Assembly (NCBI GenBank): GCA_934589155.1
Contig: CAKTNP010000006.1
Location: 1-64,000, forward strand
DNA: 64,000 nt
Reading direction: 5' to 3'
Source: an uncultured Oscillospiraceae bacterium
Lineage (GTDB): Bacteria > Bacillota > Clostridia > Oscillospirales > Oscillospiraceae
This document shows, in pieces, positions 24,559 through 33,308 of the stretch (positions within the stretch are counted from its first letter, which is position 1; each line of letters opens with the position of its first letter). The position numbers and the translations under genes are program-made. The notes under the pieces were generated by a model, which did no database searches, was not told the origin of the DNA, and saw nothing but the letters and a program-made list of their open reading frames with translations.

Positions 24559-25017
24559 TTATTCCCGGTTTGCTTTCTTTTCCTTTTCCCGGGCAATGGC
24601 CTTTTCAATAGCGTTTTGCTTGAAATAGGCGTTGCGCTTTTCCCGCTCCGCCTGGGCCGCCCGGCGGCGGGCTTGAACGCCCTTCTTCACCGGGTTCACA
24701 GCCTTGGGCGCCAGTTTGGCCCGGCCCACCTTGTTCCGTTCCGCCTGCTTCTTCTCGGAGAAGCGGTACAGCACAAACTTGGACCCCACCACGGCGATGC
24801 CCTCGGCGCCGGTAGCCTCGCAGATGGCATCGGAGACCTCCCGAGGGGACATCATGGCGTTTTCCAGCACCCGGCATTTGATGAGCTCCCGGGCGGTGAG
24901 CTGTCGGTCCGCCTCGGCAATGGTATTTTCGGTCACTCCGTCCTTGCCGATGATGAGGGTGGTGTCCAGCCCATTGGACTGGGCCCGGAGTTCGGAGCGT
25001 TGTTTACTTGTCAGCAT
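24559..25017 (-). CDS. yhbY: CRM-domain RNA-binding protein YhbY with basic tail
   Basis: A 152-residue protein. Residues 1-95 form the CRM (YhbY) domain linked to large-subunit assembly: LTSKQRSELRAQSNGLDTTL, IGKDGVTE, REVSDAICEATGAEGIAVVG. The last 55 residues are a Lys/Arg/Ala-rich, probably helical tail not found in short homologues such as E. coli YhbY. The ATG at 25017 lies within the end of rdgB (14-base overlap). Confidence 0.92.
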   Translation of the reverse strand: MLTSKQRSELRAQSNGLDTTLIIGKDGVTENTIAEADRQLTARELIKCRVLENAMMSPREVSDAICEATGAEGIAVVGSKFVLYRFSEKKQAERNKVGRAKLAPKAVNPVKKGVQARRRAAQAEREKRNAYFKQNAIEKAIAREKEKKANRE

Positions 25018-25612
25018 GGTTTCTCTCCTCGCACATTTTGTCATAAAAGAGCTGCAGGGCTCTGGCCCGATGGGACACCCGGTTCTTTTCCTCCGCCGTC
25101 AGCTCCGCAAAGGTCTTGCCCGCGGGAGGATAGTAGAAAATGGGGTCGTAGCCGAAGCCGCCCTGGCCGTGGGCCTCCCGCAGGATCTCGCCTTCCGCCT
25201 CTCCCCTGGCCTGGATCACCCGTCCGTCGGGATACACCAGGGTAATGACGGACACGAACCGGCCCGTTCTCTGGCCGTCGGGCACATTTTCCATGTTTTT
25301 GAGCAGCAGCAGGAGCCGCCCCCAGTCGTCCAGGCTGGGATCTCCGCCGTACCGGGCGGAGTAAACGCCGGGGGCCCCGCCCAGGGCGTCCACGGCAATG
25401 CCGGAGTCGTCGGCCAACGCCGGCAGACCCGTGGCCTTCATGACGGCATCCGCCTTCAAAAAGGAGTTTTCCTCAAAGGTGGTACCGGTCTCTTCTACCT
25501 CAATATCCACCCCCAGTTGGGACTCCAATACTACCTCAATGTCCAGCTTACTGAGAATGGCCTGGATTTCCACCAGTTTGTGGGGATTCTTGCTTGCCAA
25601 TACAACTTTCAT
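25004..25612 (-). CDS. rdgB: XTP/dITP diphosphatase (RdgB/HAM1)
   Basis: A 202-residue house-cleaning enzyme that hydrolyses ITP, dITP and XTP. It starts with LASKNPHKLVEIQ (S/TxNxxK motif), has ETGTTFEENSFLKA, ALADDSGIAVDALGG and GFGYDPIF, and ends with SHRARAL. The start overlaps the ftsY stop by four bases. Confidence 0.96.
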   Translation of the reverse strand: MKVVLASKNPHKLVEIQAILSKLDIEVVLESQLGVDIEVEETGTTFEENSFLKADAVMKATGLPALADDSGIAVDALGGAPGVYSARYGGDPSLDDWGRLLLLLKNMENVPDGQRTGRFVSVITLVYPDGRVIQARGEAEGEILREAHGQGGFGYDPIFYYPPAGKTFAELTAEEKNRVSHRARALQLFYDKMCEERNHADK

Positions 25613-26529
25613 TGCTTTTCTCCCTCCAGAAGCGCGTCCACAAATTCTCTGGGCTGGAAGGCCATGAGATCGTCGGCCCCCTCGCCGACACCGATGAACT
25701 TCACCGGGATCTGCAAAGCGTCCGCCACGGCAATGACGATGCCGCCCTTGGCGGTGCCGTCCAGCTTGGTCAGGGCCATGGCTGTGACCCCGGCGATCTC
25801 CTTGAACTGCTTGGCCTGAATGAGGCCGTTCTGTCCCGTGCAGGCGTCCAGGACCAGAAGGACCTCCTTGCTGGCCTCCGGCAGCTCCCGGTCAATGATC
25901 CGGGAGATCTTGTTCAGCTCGTTCATAAGATTTGCCTTGTTGTGGAGCCGTCCCGCCGTGTCGCAGAGGATCACGTCGGCGCCCCGGGACTTGGCGGCCT
26001 GGATGCCGTCATAGACCACGGAGGCCGGGTCCGCCCCCTCATGCTGGCGGACAATGTCGGCTCCCGTGCGGTTGGCCCAAACCTCCAGCTGGTCCGCCGC
26101 CGCCGCCCGGAAGGTATCTCCGGCGCAGAGCAGGACCTTCTTACCCTGGCTCATCAGGACCTTGGCCAGCTTGCCGATGGTGGTGGTCTTGCCCACGCCG
26201 TTGACGCCGATGACCAGGATCACCGAGGGCTTGGTGTCCAGCTTCAGGTCCAGGTCCCCCACGGACAGCATGTCCGTGAGAATGTCCTTCAGGGCCCCCC
26301 GGGCCTCCTCCGGCTCCTTCAACTTCTGTTCCTTCACCGCGGCCCGCAGCCGGGTCACGGCCTTTTCGGTGGTCTCCACGCCCAGATCCGCCAGGATCAG
26401 GCACTCCTCCAGCTCGTCGTAAAAATCGTCATCAATGCTGGAAAAGCCGGTGAAAATTCCACCAAGGGTGCTGGCCATGGCCTTTCTGGTTTTGGTCAGG
26501 CCCTCCTTGATCTTATCAAAAAATCCCAT
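25609..26529 (-). CDS. ftsY: Signal recognition particle receptor FtsY
   Basis: A 306-residue SRP GTPase that docks ribosome-SRP complexes on the membrane. It has the short N domain of Gram-positives (MGFFDKIKEGLTKTRKAM, no long acidic A domain), then GVNGVGKTTTIGKLA (P-loop), DTFRAAAADQLEVWA, DTAGRLHNKANLMNEL and TKLDGTAKGG. It follows smc after one base and overlaps rdgB. ffh is not in the window. Confidence 0.97.
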   Translation of the reverse strand: MGFFDKIKEGLTKTRKAMASTLGGIFTGFSSIDDDFYDELEECLILADLGVETTEKAVTRLRAAVKEQKLKEPEEARGALKDILTDMLSVGDLDLKLDTKPSVILVIGVNGVGKTTTIGKLAKVLMSQGKKVLLCAGDTFRAAAADQLEVWANRTGADIVRQHEGADPASVVYDGIQAAKSRGADVILCDTAGRLHNKANLMNELNKISRIIDRELPEASKEVLLVLDACTGQNGLIQAKQFKEIAGVTAMALTKLDGTAKGGIVIAVADALQIPVKFIGVGEGADDLMAFQPREFVDALLEGEKQ

Positions 26530-26530
26530 A

Positions 26531-29500
26531 TTATTTCTCCTCCTGTAAGCCCAGTTCCTGCTCCACCTGATTGAGGTTCATGTGCAGGATCTTGGAAACG
26601 CCCTGCTCCTGCATGGTGACGCCGTAGAGCACATCCGCCAGCTCCATGGTGCCCCGCCGGTGGGTAATGACGATAAACTGGGTCTTTTTGCACAGATTCC
26701 GCAGATACCGGGCAAACCGCTCCACATTCCGGTCATCCAGTGCGGCGTCGATCTCGTCCAGCATACAGAACGGCGTAGGCCGCACCTTCAAAATGGCAAA
26801 CTGCAAGGCGATGGCCACAAAGGCCTTCTCTCCGCCGGAGAGAAGCGTAATGGTCTTGAGCTGCTTTCCGGGGGGCTGGACCCGGATCTCAATGCCGCAG
26901 TTCAGGGGATCGTCGGGGTTTTCCAGCACCAGGCTGCCCTTTCCGCCGCCGAACATTTCCGTAAAGGTTTCCTGAAAATAGATGTCGATCTTCTTAAATT
27001 CCGATACAAAAATCGATGTCATTTCCTTGGTGATGCTGTCGATGATCCCCTCCAGCTCCCGCTTGGAGGTCAGCACGTCGTCCCGCTGCTCGGCCAAATA
27101 GGAATACCGTTCGTTGATCCGGGCGTACTCGTCGATGGCTCCCAGGTTTGGGGTCCCCAAGGCCGAGATCTTCCGCCGCAGCTCCGCGATCCGCCGGGTA
27201 GCGGCGGGAACGGACTCCACCTCCACCGCCTCCTGGGGGGCGGTACCGGGAGTGAGGCCGTAGCTGTCCCACAGCCGGTCGATGATCTGTCTCTGCTCCA
27301 GCTCCGCCGTGACCTTCTTCTGTTCCAGTAGGGCACAGGACCGCTCCATGGTCAGAATGTCCTTGTTCTTCTCCTGCGCATCCCGCTCGGACTTGGTCTT
27401 GGCCGCCTCCACCTGGGCCCGCTGGGCCTGGGCGTCCATCAGCTCCCGGCGCTTGGACTCGGTGGAGGACTTGTTTTCCTCCTGCTGGTGCCGCAGTCCC
27501 GCGATCTGCTCCAAAAGGCGCTCGTTCTCTTTTTCGTAATTGTCTTTCAGAGCCAGCTTCTGGCTCCGGTCCCCTTCCATGGCGGCCTGTAGATGCGCCA
27601 GGTTCTCGGCATTGTCGGAGGCCGTGGCCTTTTCGGCGTCCAGTCCGGCCAGGTCTGTTTTGATGGCCGTGATCCGATCCAGGAGCTTTCCGGCGTCTCC
27701 CGCCGTCTGGTTCTGGTCCAGTTCCAGCTTTTGCAACTCCTGCTCCGCCTGGCGCAGCTGCCGGTCCAGTGCCTCGCACCGGGCCCGCTGGGCCGCGGCG
27801 TTCTCCCGATCTGCCGCCATGCGCTGGGCAATGCTTTGGCGCTCCTTCTGGGCCGCGGATTCCGCGTCCGCCATGGCCTGGACCAGGACGCTGTGCTGCT
27901 TTTCCTCGCCCTGGAGCCGTAGGACCTGATCCTCCGCCCGGCGCAGCTGCTCCTGAGCGGTGGTCAGCTCATATACGGTCTGATCCAGGGAACGCTGTGC
28001 CTCAGCCAGGTTCTTTTCCTGGCTGGAAAGGCTCTCCTTCAGCTCATTTTCTTCCTTGGTCAGCTTTTCCAGCTCGTTGGCCCGGGACAAAATACCTGCG
28101 TCTCTGGACATGGAACCACCGGTCATGGAGCCGCCGGGATTCATGACCTGGCCGTCCAGAGTCACGATCTTAAACCGGTTGCCGTATTTCCGGGCCATGG
28201 CCACTGCGGAGTCCAAGTCCTCCACAATGACGATGCGGCCCAGCAGGTTTTCAATAATATTCTGGTATTTTCCGTCGCAGCGGACCAGACTGTCCGCTAC
28301 GCCGATATAGCCCCGGCAGCCTTCCAGCCCGCTTTCCGTCAGGCTCCGCCCGCGAATGGTGGACAGGGGCAGGAAGGTGGCCCGGCCGCCGCCGGTACGT
28401 TTCAGGAACTGAATGGCCGCCTTGGCGTCCTGCTCGGAATCCACCACGATCTGTTGCATGGCGGCGCCCAAGGCGATCTCAATGGCGGTGGCGTACCGGT
28501 CCTCGGTGCGGATCAGCCGGGACACGGGACCGTGGATATTCCGTAAGGTCCCCCGGCCGCTTTCCTGCATGACGGAGCGGACGGACTTGCCGTAGCTCTC
28601 ATAGTCCCGTTCCATGGCCCGAAACACCCGGGCTTTGGCGGACACGGAATCCAGCCGGGCCGTGTCCTTCCGCAGCTGCTCCTGTAGCGCGTTCCGCCGT
28701 TCTAAGCGGCTTTTCTGCCGCAGGGTGTAGCCCGCAATGGTGTTGTTTTGGGCGCTGACCTCATCCTGGGCCGCCCGCAGCTTTTTCTGGCTGTCCTCCA
28801 GGGCCGCCTGGGCCTGGGCCCGGCGCTGGCCGCCGGAGGTCAGACTCTCGTCCAACTCCGCGGCCCTGGCCTGGCTCTGGGCCATGGCGTTTTCCAAGGC
28901 GGTAAGCTCCGCCTGGCGGCCGGCCAGCTCTCCCGTGAGGCTGGTCTCCTGGCCCCGCAGCTCCAGAAACCGCCGGGACAGGCCCTGGGACTCGGTGGTA
29001 AGTCGGGTGTACTCCGCCTGGGCCTCTGCCAGTTCTCGGGTCAGCGCTTCGCTTTTCTCATTGATCTCCCGGATCCTGTCCTGGCTCTGGCGGATCTGCT
29101 CGGCAATGCCGCCGGACCGGTCCGCCTCCTGGGACAGCTCCTCTTCGATCCGGACCACGTTCTGCCGGTTGTTCTCTACATTGCCCTCCAGCACGGCGAT
29201 CTGTCCCGCAAACTGCTGGTGGGCCGACTCCATCAGGGACAATTGGTTTCGCAGCAGCTCCATGGCCCCGTCCCGGCTCCGCAGCTCCGCGGCGTATTCC
29301 TCCGCCTTGCGGTACAGGTCGTTCAGGTTCGTGTGCTCCTGTTCCAGCACAAAGGCGGCAGAATTATAGTCCTCTTCCGCCTTTTTTGCGGTTTCCGTTA
29401 ATTTTTCCAGGTTCCGGAGCCATACGGTGATCTCCAGGCCCCGGAGCTCTCCCTGATATTCCAGGTACTTTTTCGCCTTTTCCGCCTGGGCTTTCAGGGG

Positions 29501-30109
29501 TTCCAGCTGGAATTCCAGCTCCGTGATCTTGTCCCCGATCCGCAGGAGGTTGTCCTGGGTGGTCTGGAGCCGCCGCTGGGTCTCCTCCTTCCGGTGGCGG
29601 TATTTGGAAATGCCCGCCGCCTCCTCAAAGATCTCCCGGCGGTCCGTGCTCTTCAGAGACAAGATCTCGTCGATCCGGCCTTGGCTGATGTTGGAATAGC
29701 CCTCCCGGCCCAGGCCCGTGTCCATGAACATCTCGTTGATGTCCCGGAGCCGGGCGGACTGGCGGTTGATATAGTATTCGCTGTCCCCGGAGCGGTAATA
29801 CCGCCGGGTGACCATGACCTCGTCCGCGTCATAGGACAGAGCCCTGTCCGTATTGTCTAGGACCAGTGTGGCCTCCGCAAAGCCCAGAGGCGAGCGCTTC
29901 TGGGTCCCGCCGAAGATCACGTCCTCCATCTTGGCGCCCCGGAGGGTCTTGCTGCTCATCTCGCCCATGACCCATAGAATTGCATCGGAAATGTTGGACT
30001 TGCCGCTGCCGTTGGGACCCACGATGGCGGTAATATCATCGCCGAAGCGGATCAATGTCTTATCCGGAAAGGACTTGAAGCCCTGGACCTCCAGTGATTT
30101 TAAGTACAC
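26531..30109 (-). CDS. smc: Chromosome segregation protein SMC
   Basis: A 1192-residue condensin ATPase. Head: Walker A GPNGSGKSN (31-39), signature LLSGGEKAFVAIALQFA and Walker B FCMLDEIDAALDD near the end. Two long Glu/Gln/Ala-rich coiled coils flank the hinge at about 510-680 (GPVSRLIRTEDRYATAIEIALG). Translation starts at GTG 30109 with AGAGG upstream. smc has its own promoter and is separated from rnc by a terminator. scpA and scpB, its partners, are not here. Confidence 0.97.
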   Translation of the reverse strand: MYLKSLEVQGFKSFPDKTLIRFGDDITAIVGPNGSGKSNISDAILWVMGEMSSKTLRGAKMEDVIFGGTQKRSPLGFAEATLVLDNTDRALSYDADEVMVTRRYYRSGDSEYYINRQSARLRDINEMFMDTGLGREGYSNISQGRIDEILSLKSTDRREIFEEAAGISKYRHRKEETQRRLQTTQDNLLRIGDKITELEFQLEPLKAQAEKAKKYLEYQGELRGLEITVWLRNLEKLTETAKKAEEDYNSAAFVLEQEHTNLNDLYRKAEEYAAELRSRDGAMELLRNQLSLMESAHQQFAGQIAVLEGNVENNRQNVVRIEEELSQEADRSGGIAEQIRQSQDRIREINEKSEALTRELAEAQAEYTRLTTESQGLSRRFLELRGQETSLTGELAGRQAELTALENAMAQSQARAAELDESLTSGGQRRAQAQAALEDSQKKLRAAQDEVSAQNNTIAGYTLRQKSRLERRNALQEQLRKDTARLDSVSAKARVFRAMERDYESYGKSVRSVMQESGRGTLRNIHGPVSRLIRTEDRYATAIEIALGAAMQQIVVDSEQDAKAAIQFLKRTGGGRATFLPLSTIRGRSLTESGLEGCRGYIGVADSLVRCDGKYQNIIENLLGRIVIVEDLDSAVAMARKYGNRFKIVTLDGQVMNPGGSMTGGSMSRDAGILSRANELEKLTKEENELKESLSSQEKNLAEAQRSLDQTVYELTTAQEQLRRAEDQVLRLQGEEKQHSVLVQAMADAESAAQKERQSIAQRMAADRENAAAQRARCEALDRQLRQAEQELQKLELDQNQTAGDAGKLLDRITAIKTDLAGLDAEKATASDNAENLAHLQAAMEGDRSQKLALKDNYEKENERLLEQIAGLRHQQEENKSSTESKRRELMDAQAQRAQVEAAKTKSERDAQEKNKDILTMERSCALLEQKKVTAELEQRQIIDRLWDSYGLTPGTAPQEAVEVESVPAATRRIAELRRKISALGTPNLGAIDEYARINERYSYLAEQRDDVLTSKRELEGIIDSITKEMTSIFVSEFKKIDIYFQETFTEMFGGGKGSLVLENPDDPLNCGIEIRVQPPGKQLKTITLLSGGEKAFVAIALQFAILKVRPTPFCMLDEIDAALDDRNVERFARYLRNLCKKTQFIVITHRRGTMELADVLYGVTMQEQGVSKILHMNLNQVEQELGLQEEK

Positions 30110-30150
30110 GATTGGACCTCTTTTTTCGTAAGAATAGCAAATAATAAATT

Positions 30151-30179
30151 ATTATACCAACACGTCGTCGGGAATGCAA
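30151..30179 (-). promoter_or_regulatory. Promoter of smc-ftsY-rdgB-yhbY-nadD-rsfS-leuS
   Basis: TTGCAT (30174-30179) and TATAAT (30151-30156) on the minus strand, 17-base spacer, in the gap between rnc and smc. Confidence 0.78.
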
Positions 30180-30211
30180 GGCAAATTCCCGGAAATCCCG
30201 TCGAAAGGGCA

Positions 30212-30243
30212 CAAAAAGGCCGTCCCGAAGGACGGTCTTTTGC
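30212..30243 (-). terminator. Terminator after rnc
   Basis: Stem AAAAGACCGTCC / GGACGGCCTTTT with a TTCG tetraloop and five T on the minus strand, 4 bases after the rnc stop. Confidence 0.9.
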
Positions 30244-30247
30244 CATA

Positions 30248-30940
30248 TTACAGTTTCCCCGGGTACAGGGCCTGGATGGCGGCCTGGGCCGCGGCCTGCT
30301 CCGCCCGCTTTTTGCTGCTGCCGGAGCCGACCCCCACCTTTTCCCCGTTCCGCAGGACCTCCACGGAGAATTCCTTGGCATGGTCCGGGCCGGACTCTCC
30401 GGTGAGGACATAGGTCAGAACCTGGTCCTTTTTCTGCTGGACCAGCTCCTGGAGCATGGTCTTGTAGTCCACATTGTGGGGATGGCGCACCTCGGGCCTC
30501 TGATTCAGGATCAGCCGGTGGATGATCTCCCGGGCCGCTTCCCATCCCCCGTCTAAGTATGCGGCTGCAATGACCGCCTCGGTAGCGTCGGCTAGGATGC
30601 TGTCCCGGCTGCGGCCGCCGTTTTGCTCCTCGCCGTGGCCCAACCGGAGGAAGTTCCCCAGCCCCAGGCCGTTGGCCACCTTGGCCAGGGTCTTTTCACA
30701 GACAAGATCCGCCCGGGTCCGACTCAAATCGCCCTCGGGCAGGTCCGGAAAGCTCCGGTACAGGTATTCCGCCACGGTAACGCCCAGAACCGCGTCCCCC
30801 AAAAATTCCAGCCGCTCGTTGCTGAGTAGGCTGTTCTGCCAGCGCTCATTGGCAAAGGAGCTGTGGGTCAGAGCGTTCTGCAGCAGGGTCACATTTTGAA
30901 AATGATACCCCAGGGCATTTTCTAAGTCCTGTGTCAGCAT
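30248..30940 (-). CDS. rnc: Ribonuclease III
   Basis: A 230-residue double-strand-specific endonuclease for rRNA and mRNA processing. The catalytic signature NERLEFLGDAV is at 41-51, the second acidic pair in DSILADATEAVIAA, and the C-terminal dsRNA-binding domain is complete (DYKTMLQELVQQ ... GSGSSKKRAEQAAAQAAI). The start overlaps the plsX end by seven bases. In many Firmicutes acpP stands between plsX and rnc; it is absent here. Confidence 0.97.
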   Translation of the reverse strand: MLTQDLENALGYHFQNVTLLQNALTHSSFANERWQNSLLSNERLEFLGDAVLGVTVAEYLYRSFPDLPEGDLSRTRADLVCEKTLAKVANGLGLGNFLRLGHGEEQNGGRSRDSILADATEAVIAAAYLDGGWEAAREIIHRLILNQRPEVRHPHNVDYKTMLQELVQQKKDQVLTYVLTGESGPDHAKEFSVEVLRNGEKVGVGSGSSKKRAEQAAAQAAIQALYPGKL

Positions 30941-31971
30941 GTGGTCTGCTCCTTTCCCAGCGACAGCGCCGCGATATTCTCCTGCAGATCGGCGGAAATA
31001 TCCGCCTGGGCCGCCTGAACAGCGCCACCGATGGCATTGCGGAAGGCCAGACGATCCGAGGAGCCGTGGGCCTTGATGACGGGCTTGCGGATGCCCAGCA
31101 GCTGAGTGCCGCCGATCTCCCGATAATCCAGCATAGACATCATATTTTTAATGCCGGATCTGCACAGCAGGGCTCCGATCTTGGTGCCCAGGTTTTTCAG
31201 GAACATATGCTTTACCAGAGAACCCATAAACATGGCGGTGCCCTCAATGGACTTTAACAGCACGTTGCCGGAAAAGCCGTCGCAGACCACCACGTCCACA
31301 GCCCCCATGGGCACGTCCCGGGCCTCCACATTCCCCACAAAGTTCAAAATTCCGGCGTTTTTCGCCTCCGTCAGCAGCTTATATGCCTCCAACTGCAAGG
31401 GGGTCCCCTTGGAGTCCTCGGTGCCGATGTTGAGAAGGCCCACCCGGGGATTCTCGATGCCCAGAGATTTCTTGGCGTACAGCGAGCCCATGCACCCGAA
31501 TTGCAGCAGGAATTCCGGGGTGCACTCGGCATTGGCGCCGCTGTCGATGATGACGGTCTTGCCTCCCGCCTTGTTGGGCATGGCGGGGCCCAGGGCCGCG
31601 CGGCGAATTCCCTTGACCCGTTTGACGATCAAGGTGGCGCCGGTCAGCAGGGCGCCGGTGCTGCCGGCGGACAAAAAGGCGTCACCCTGGCCATCGGCCA
31701 GCATTTTCAGGCCAATGACCATGGAAGAATTCTTTCGCTTGTGGAGCAGTTCGCCGGGAGCGTCGTGCATATCCACAACGTCGTCGGCGTTGGCGATCTC
31801 CATGCCCTGGGGAAGATCCGGGCAGCCGTTTTCCCGCATAATATCCAGGATCTCCTCCCCCCGGCCAACCAGGGTGACCTCGGTACCGAATTCCTTGGCC
31901 GCGTCCAGGGCGCCCAGCACCGCCGCCTGGGGTGCGTTGTCGCCGCCCATGGCGTCCACAATGATTCTCAT
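30934..31971 (-). CDS. plsX: Phosphate acyltransferase PlsX
   Basis: A 345-residue enzyme making acyl-phosphate from acyl-ACP for phospholipid synthesis. Marks: IIVDAMGGDNAP at the N-terminus, SAGSTGALLTGATLIV, LIDSGAN-like VIIDSGANAEC, GNVEARDVPMGAVDVVVCDGF and the C-terminal GGTQLLGI. The ATG overlaps the trmFO stop. Confidence 0.97.
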   Translation of the reverse strand: MRIIVDAMGGDNAPQAAVLGALDAAKEFGTEVTLVGRGEEILDIMRENGCPDLPQGMEIANADDVVDMHDAPGELLHKRKNSSMVIGLKMLADGQGDAFLSAGSTGALLTGATLIVKRVKGIRRAALGPAMPNKAGGKTVIIDSGANAECTPEFLLQFGCMGSLYAKKSLGIENPRVGLLNIGTEDSKGTPLQLEAYKLLTEAKNAGILNFVGNVEARDVPMGAVDVVVCDGFSGNVLLKSIEGTAMFMGSLVKHMFLKNLGTKIGALLCRSGIKNMMSMLDYREIGGTQLLGIRKPVIKAHGSSDRLAFRNAIGGAVQAAQADISADLQENIAALSLGKEQTTC

Positions 31972-33308
31972 AGCCCGACCTTCTTTCTGTATTCGCCCCA
32001 GGACAACTCCCCGGCGGCCATGGCGTCGATCCGTGCCAGGGCGCGCTGGGAAATTGCCAGATTCTTGGCGGATTTTGGCTTGATCTTTCGATCCATGGGA
32101 GAAATGATGCTGAAATTCACGTTCATGGGCTGGAATGCGCCCACAGTCTCATCGCTGATATACAGGCCCAGGGCGCCGATGGCGGTCTCCTTGGTCAGTT
32201 CCGGCGGCTCCAATCCGGCCAGCCGATAGGCCATGGCCACGGCGGAAAGATACCCGGAGGCGGTGGATTCCACATAGCCCTCCACCCCGGTCAGTTGCCC
32301 GGCAAAGGCAACCATGGGGTCCCGGCGGTCGGCGTAAAACCGGTCCAGAAGCCGGGGGGAATTCAGGAAGGTATTCCGGTGCATGACACCGTAACGGACA
32401 AAATCCCCGTCTTTTAGTGCGGGGATCATCGAAAACACCCGTTTTTGCTCAGGAAACCGCAAATGAGTCTGAAATCCCACCATATTATACACGGTGCCGT
32501 CCCGGTTATCCTTCCGGAGCTGAACTACGGCGTAGGGCTCCCGGCCCGTTTTCGGGTCCTTCAGACCCACGGGCTTCAAAGGTCCGTAGCGCAGAGTGTC
32601 CTCACCCCGCCGGGCCATGACCTCAACCGGCATGCAACCCTCGAAAACCTTTTTGTCCGCGAAGCCGTGGACCGGCGCCTCCTCGGCGGACTTCAATTCC
32701 TCCACGAACCGGTCGTACTCCTCCCGGCTCATGGGGCAGTTGATGTAATCCGCGTCTCCCCTGTCGTAGCGAGAGGCGAACCAGGCGCTGTCCATATCGA
32801 TGGAATCAAAGGTCACAAGGGGGGCAGCCGCGTCGAAAAAGTTCAGATAATCGGTGCCTCCGAAGTAATGATGGATCGCTTCGCTGAGGGCGTCGGAGGT
32901 CAGGGGCCCCGTGGCAATGATCACAGGTCCCTCCGGGACCCGGGTCACCTCTTCCTCCCGAACGGTGATATTGGGATGGGACCGGATCTTCTCCGTGACC
33001 AGGGCCGAAAAGCCCTTCCGGTCAACCGCCAGGCAACCGCCGGCCTCCACCTTGGTGGCCTCGGCACAGGAAAGGATCAGGCTGTCCAGCCGACGGAGCT
33101 CCTCTTTTAATAACCCGACGGCATTTTCCAGGCGATCGCCGCGGAGGGAGTTGGAGCAGACCAGCTCCGCAAAATCCGGGCTGTGATGGGCGGGAGTCAT
33201 CTTTTTCGGCTTCATTTCGACAAGCTCCACCGAAATTCCCCGCTGAGCCAGCTGCCAGGCCGCCTCGGAACCGGCCAAACCGGCCCCCACAACGGTCACA
33301 CGCTTCAT
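31968..33308 (-). CDS. trmFO: Methylenetetrahydrofolate-tRNA (uracil-54) methyltransferase TrmFO
   Basis: A 446-residue FAD enzyme that makes m5U54 in tRNA using methylene-THF and NAD(P)H. The dinucleotide motif VVGAGLAGSEAAWQLA opens the protein; EMKPKKMTPAH, CSNSLRGDRLENAVGLLKEE and GQLTGVEGYVES are typical. Its Cys residues in CSNSLR and YINCPMS fit the family. It overlaps topA and plsX by four bases each. Confidence 0.97.
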   Translation of the reverse strand: MKRVTVVGAGLAGSEAAWQLAQRGISVELVEMKPKKMTPAHHSPDFAELVCSNSLRGDRLENAVGLLKEELRRLDSLILSCAEATKVEAGGCLAVDRKGFSALVTEKIRSHPNITVREEEVTRVPEGPVIIATGPLTSDALSEAIHHYFGGTDYLNFFDAAAPLVTFDSIDMDSAWFASRYDRGDADYINCPMSREEYDRFVEELKSAEEAPVHGFADKKVFEGCMPVEVMARRGEDTLRYGPLKPVGLKDPKTGREPYAVVQLRKDNRDGTVYNMVGFQTHLRFPEQKRVFSMIPALKDGDFVRYGVMHRNTFLNSPRLLDRFYADRRDPMVAFAGQLTGVEGYVESTASGYLSAVAMAYRLAGLEPPELTKETAIGALGLYISDETVGAFQPMNVNFSIISPMDRKIKPKSAKNLAISQRALARIDAMAAGELSWGEYRKKVGL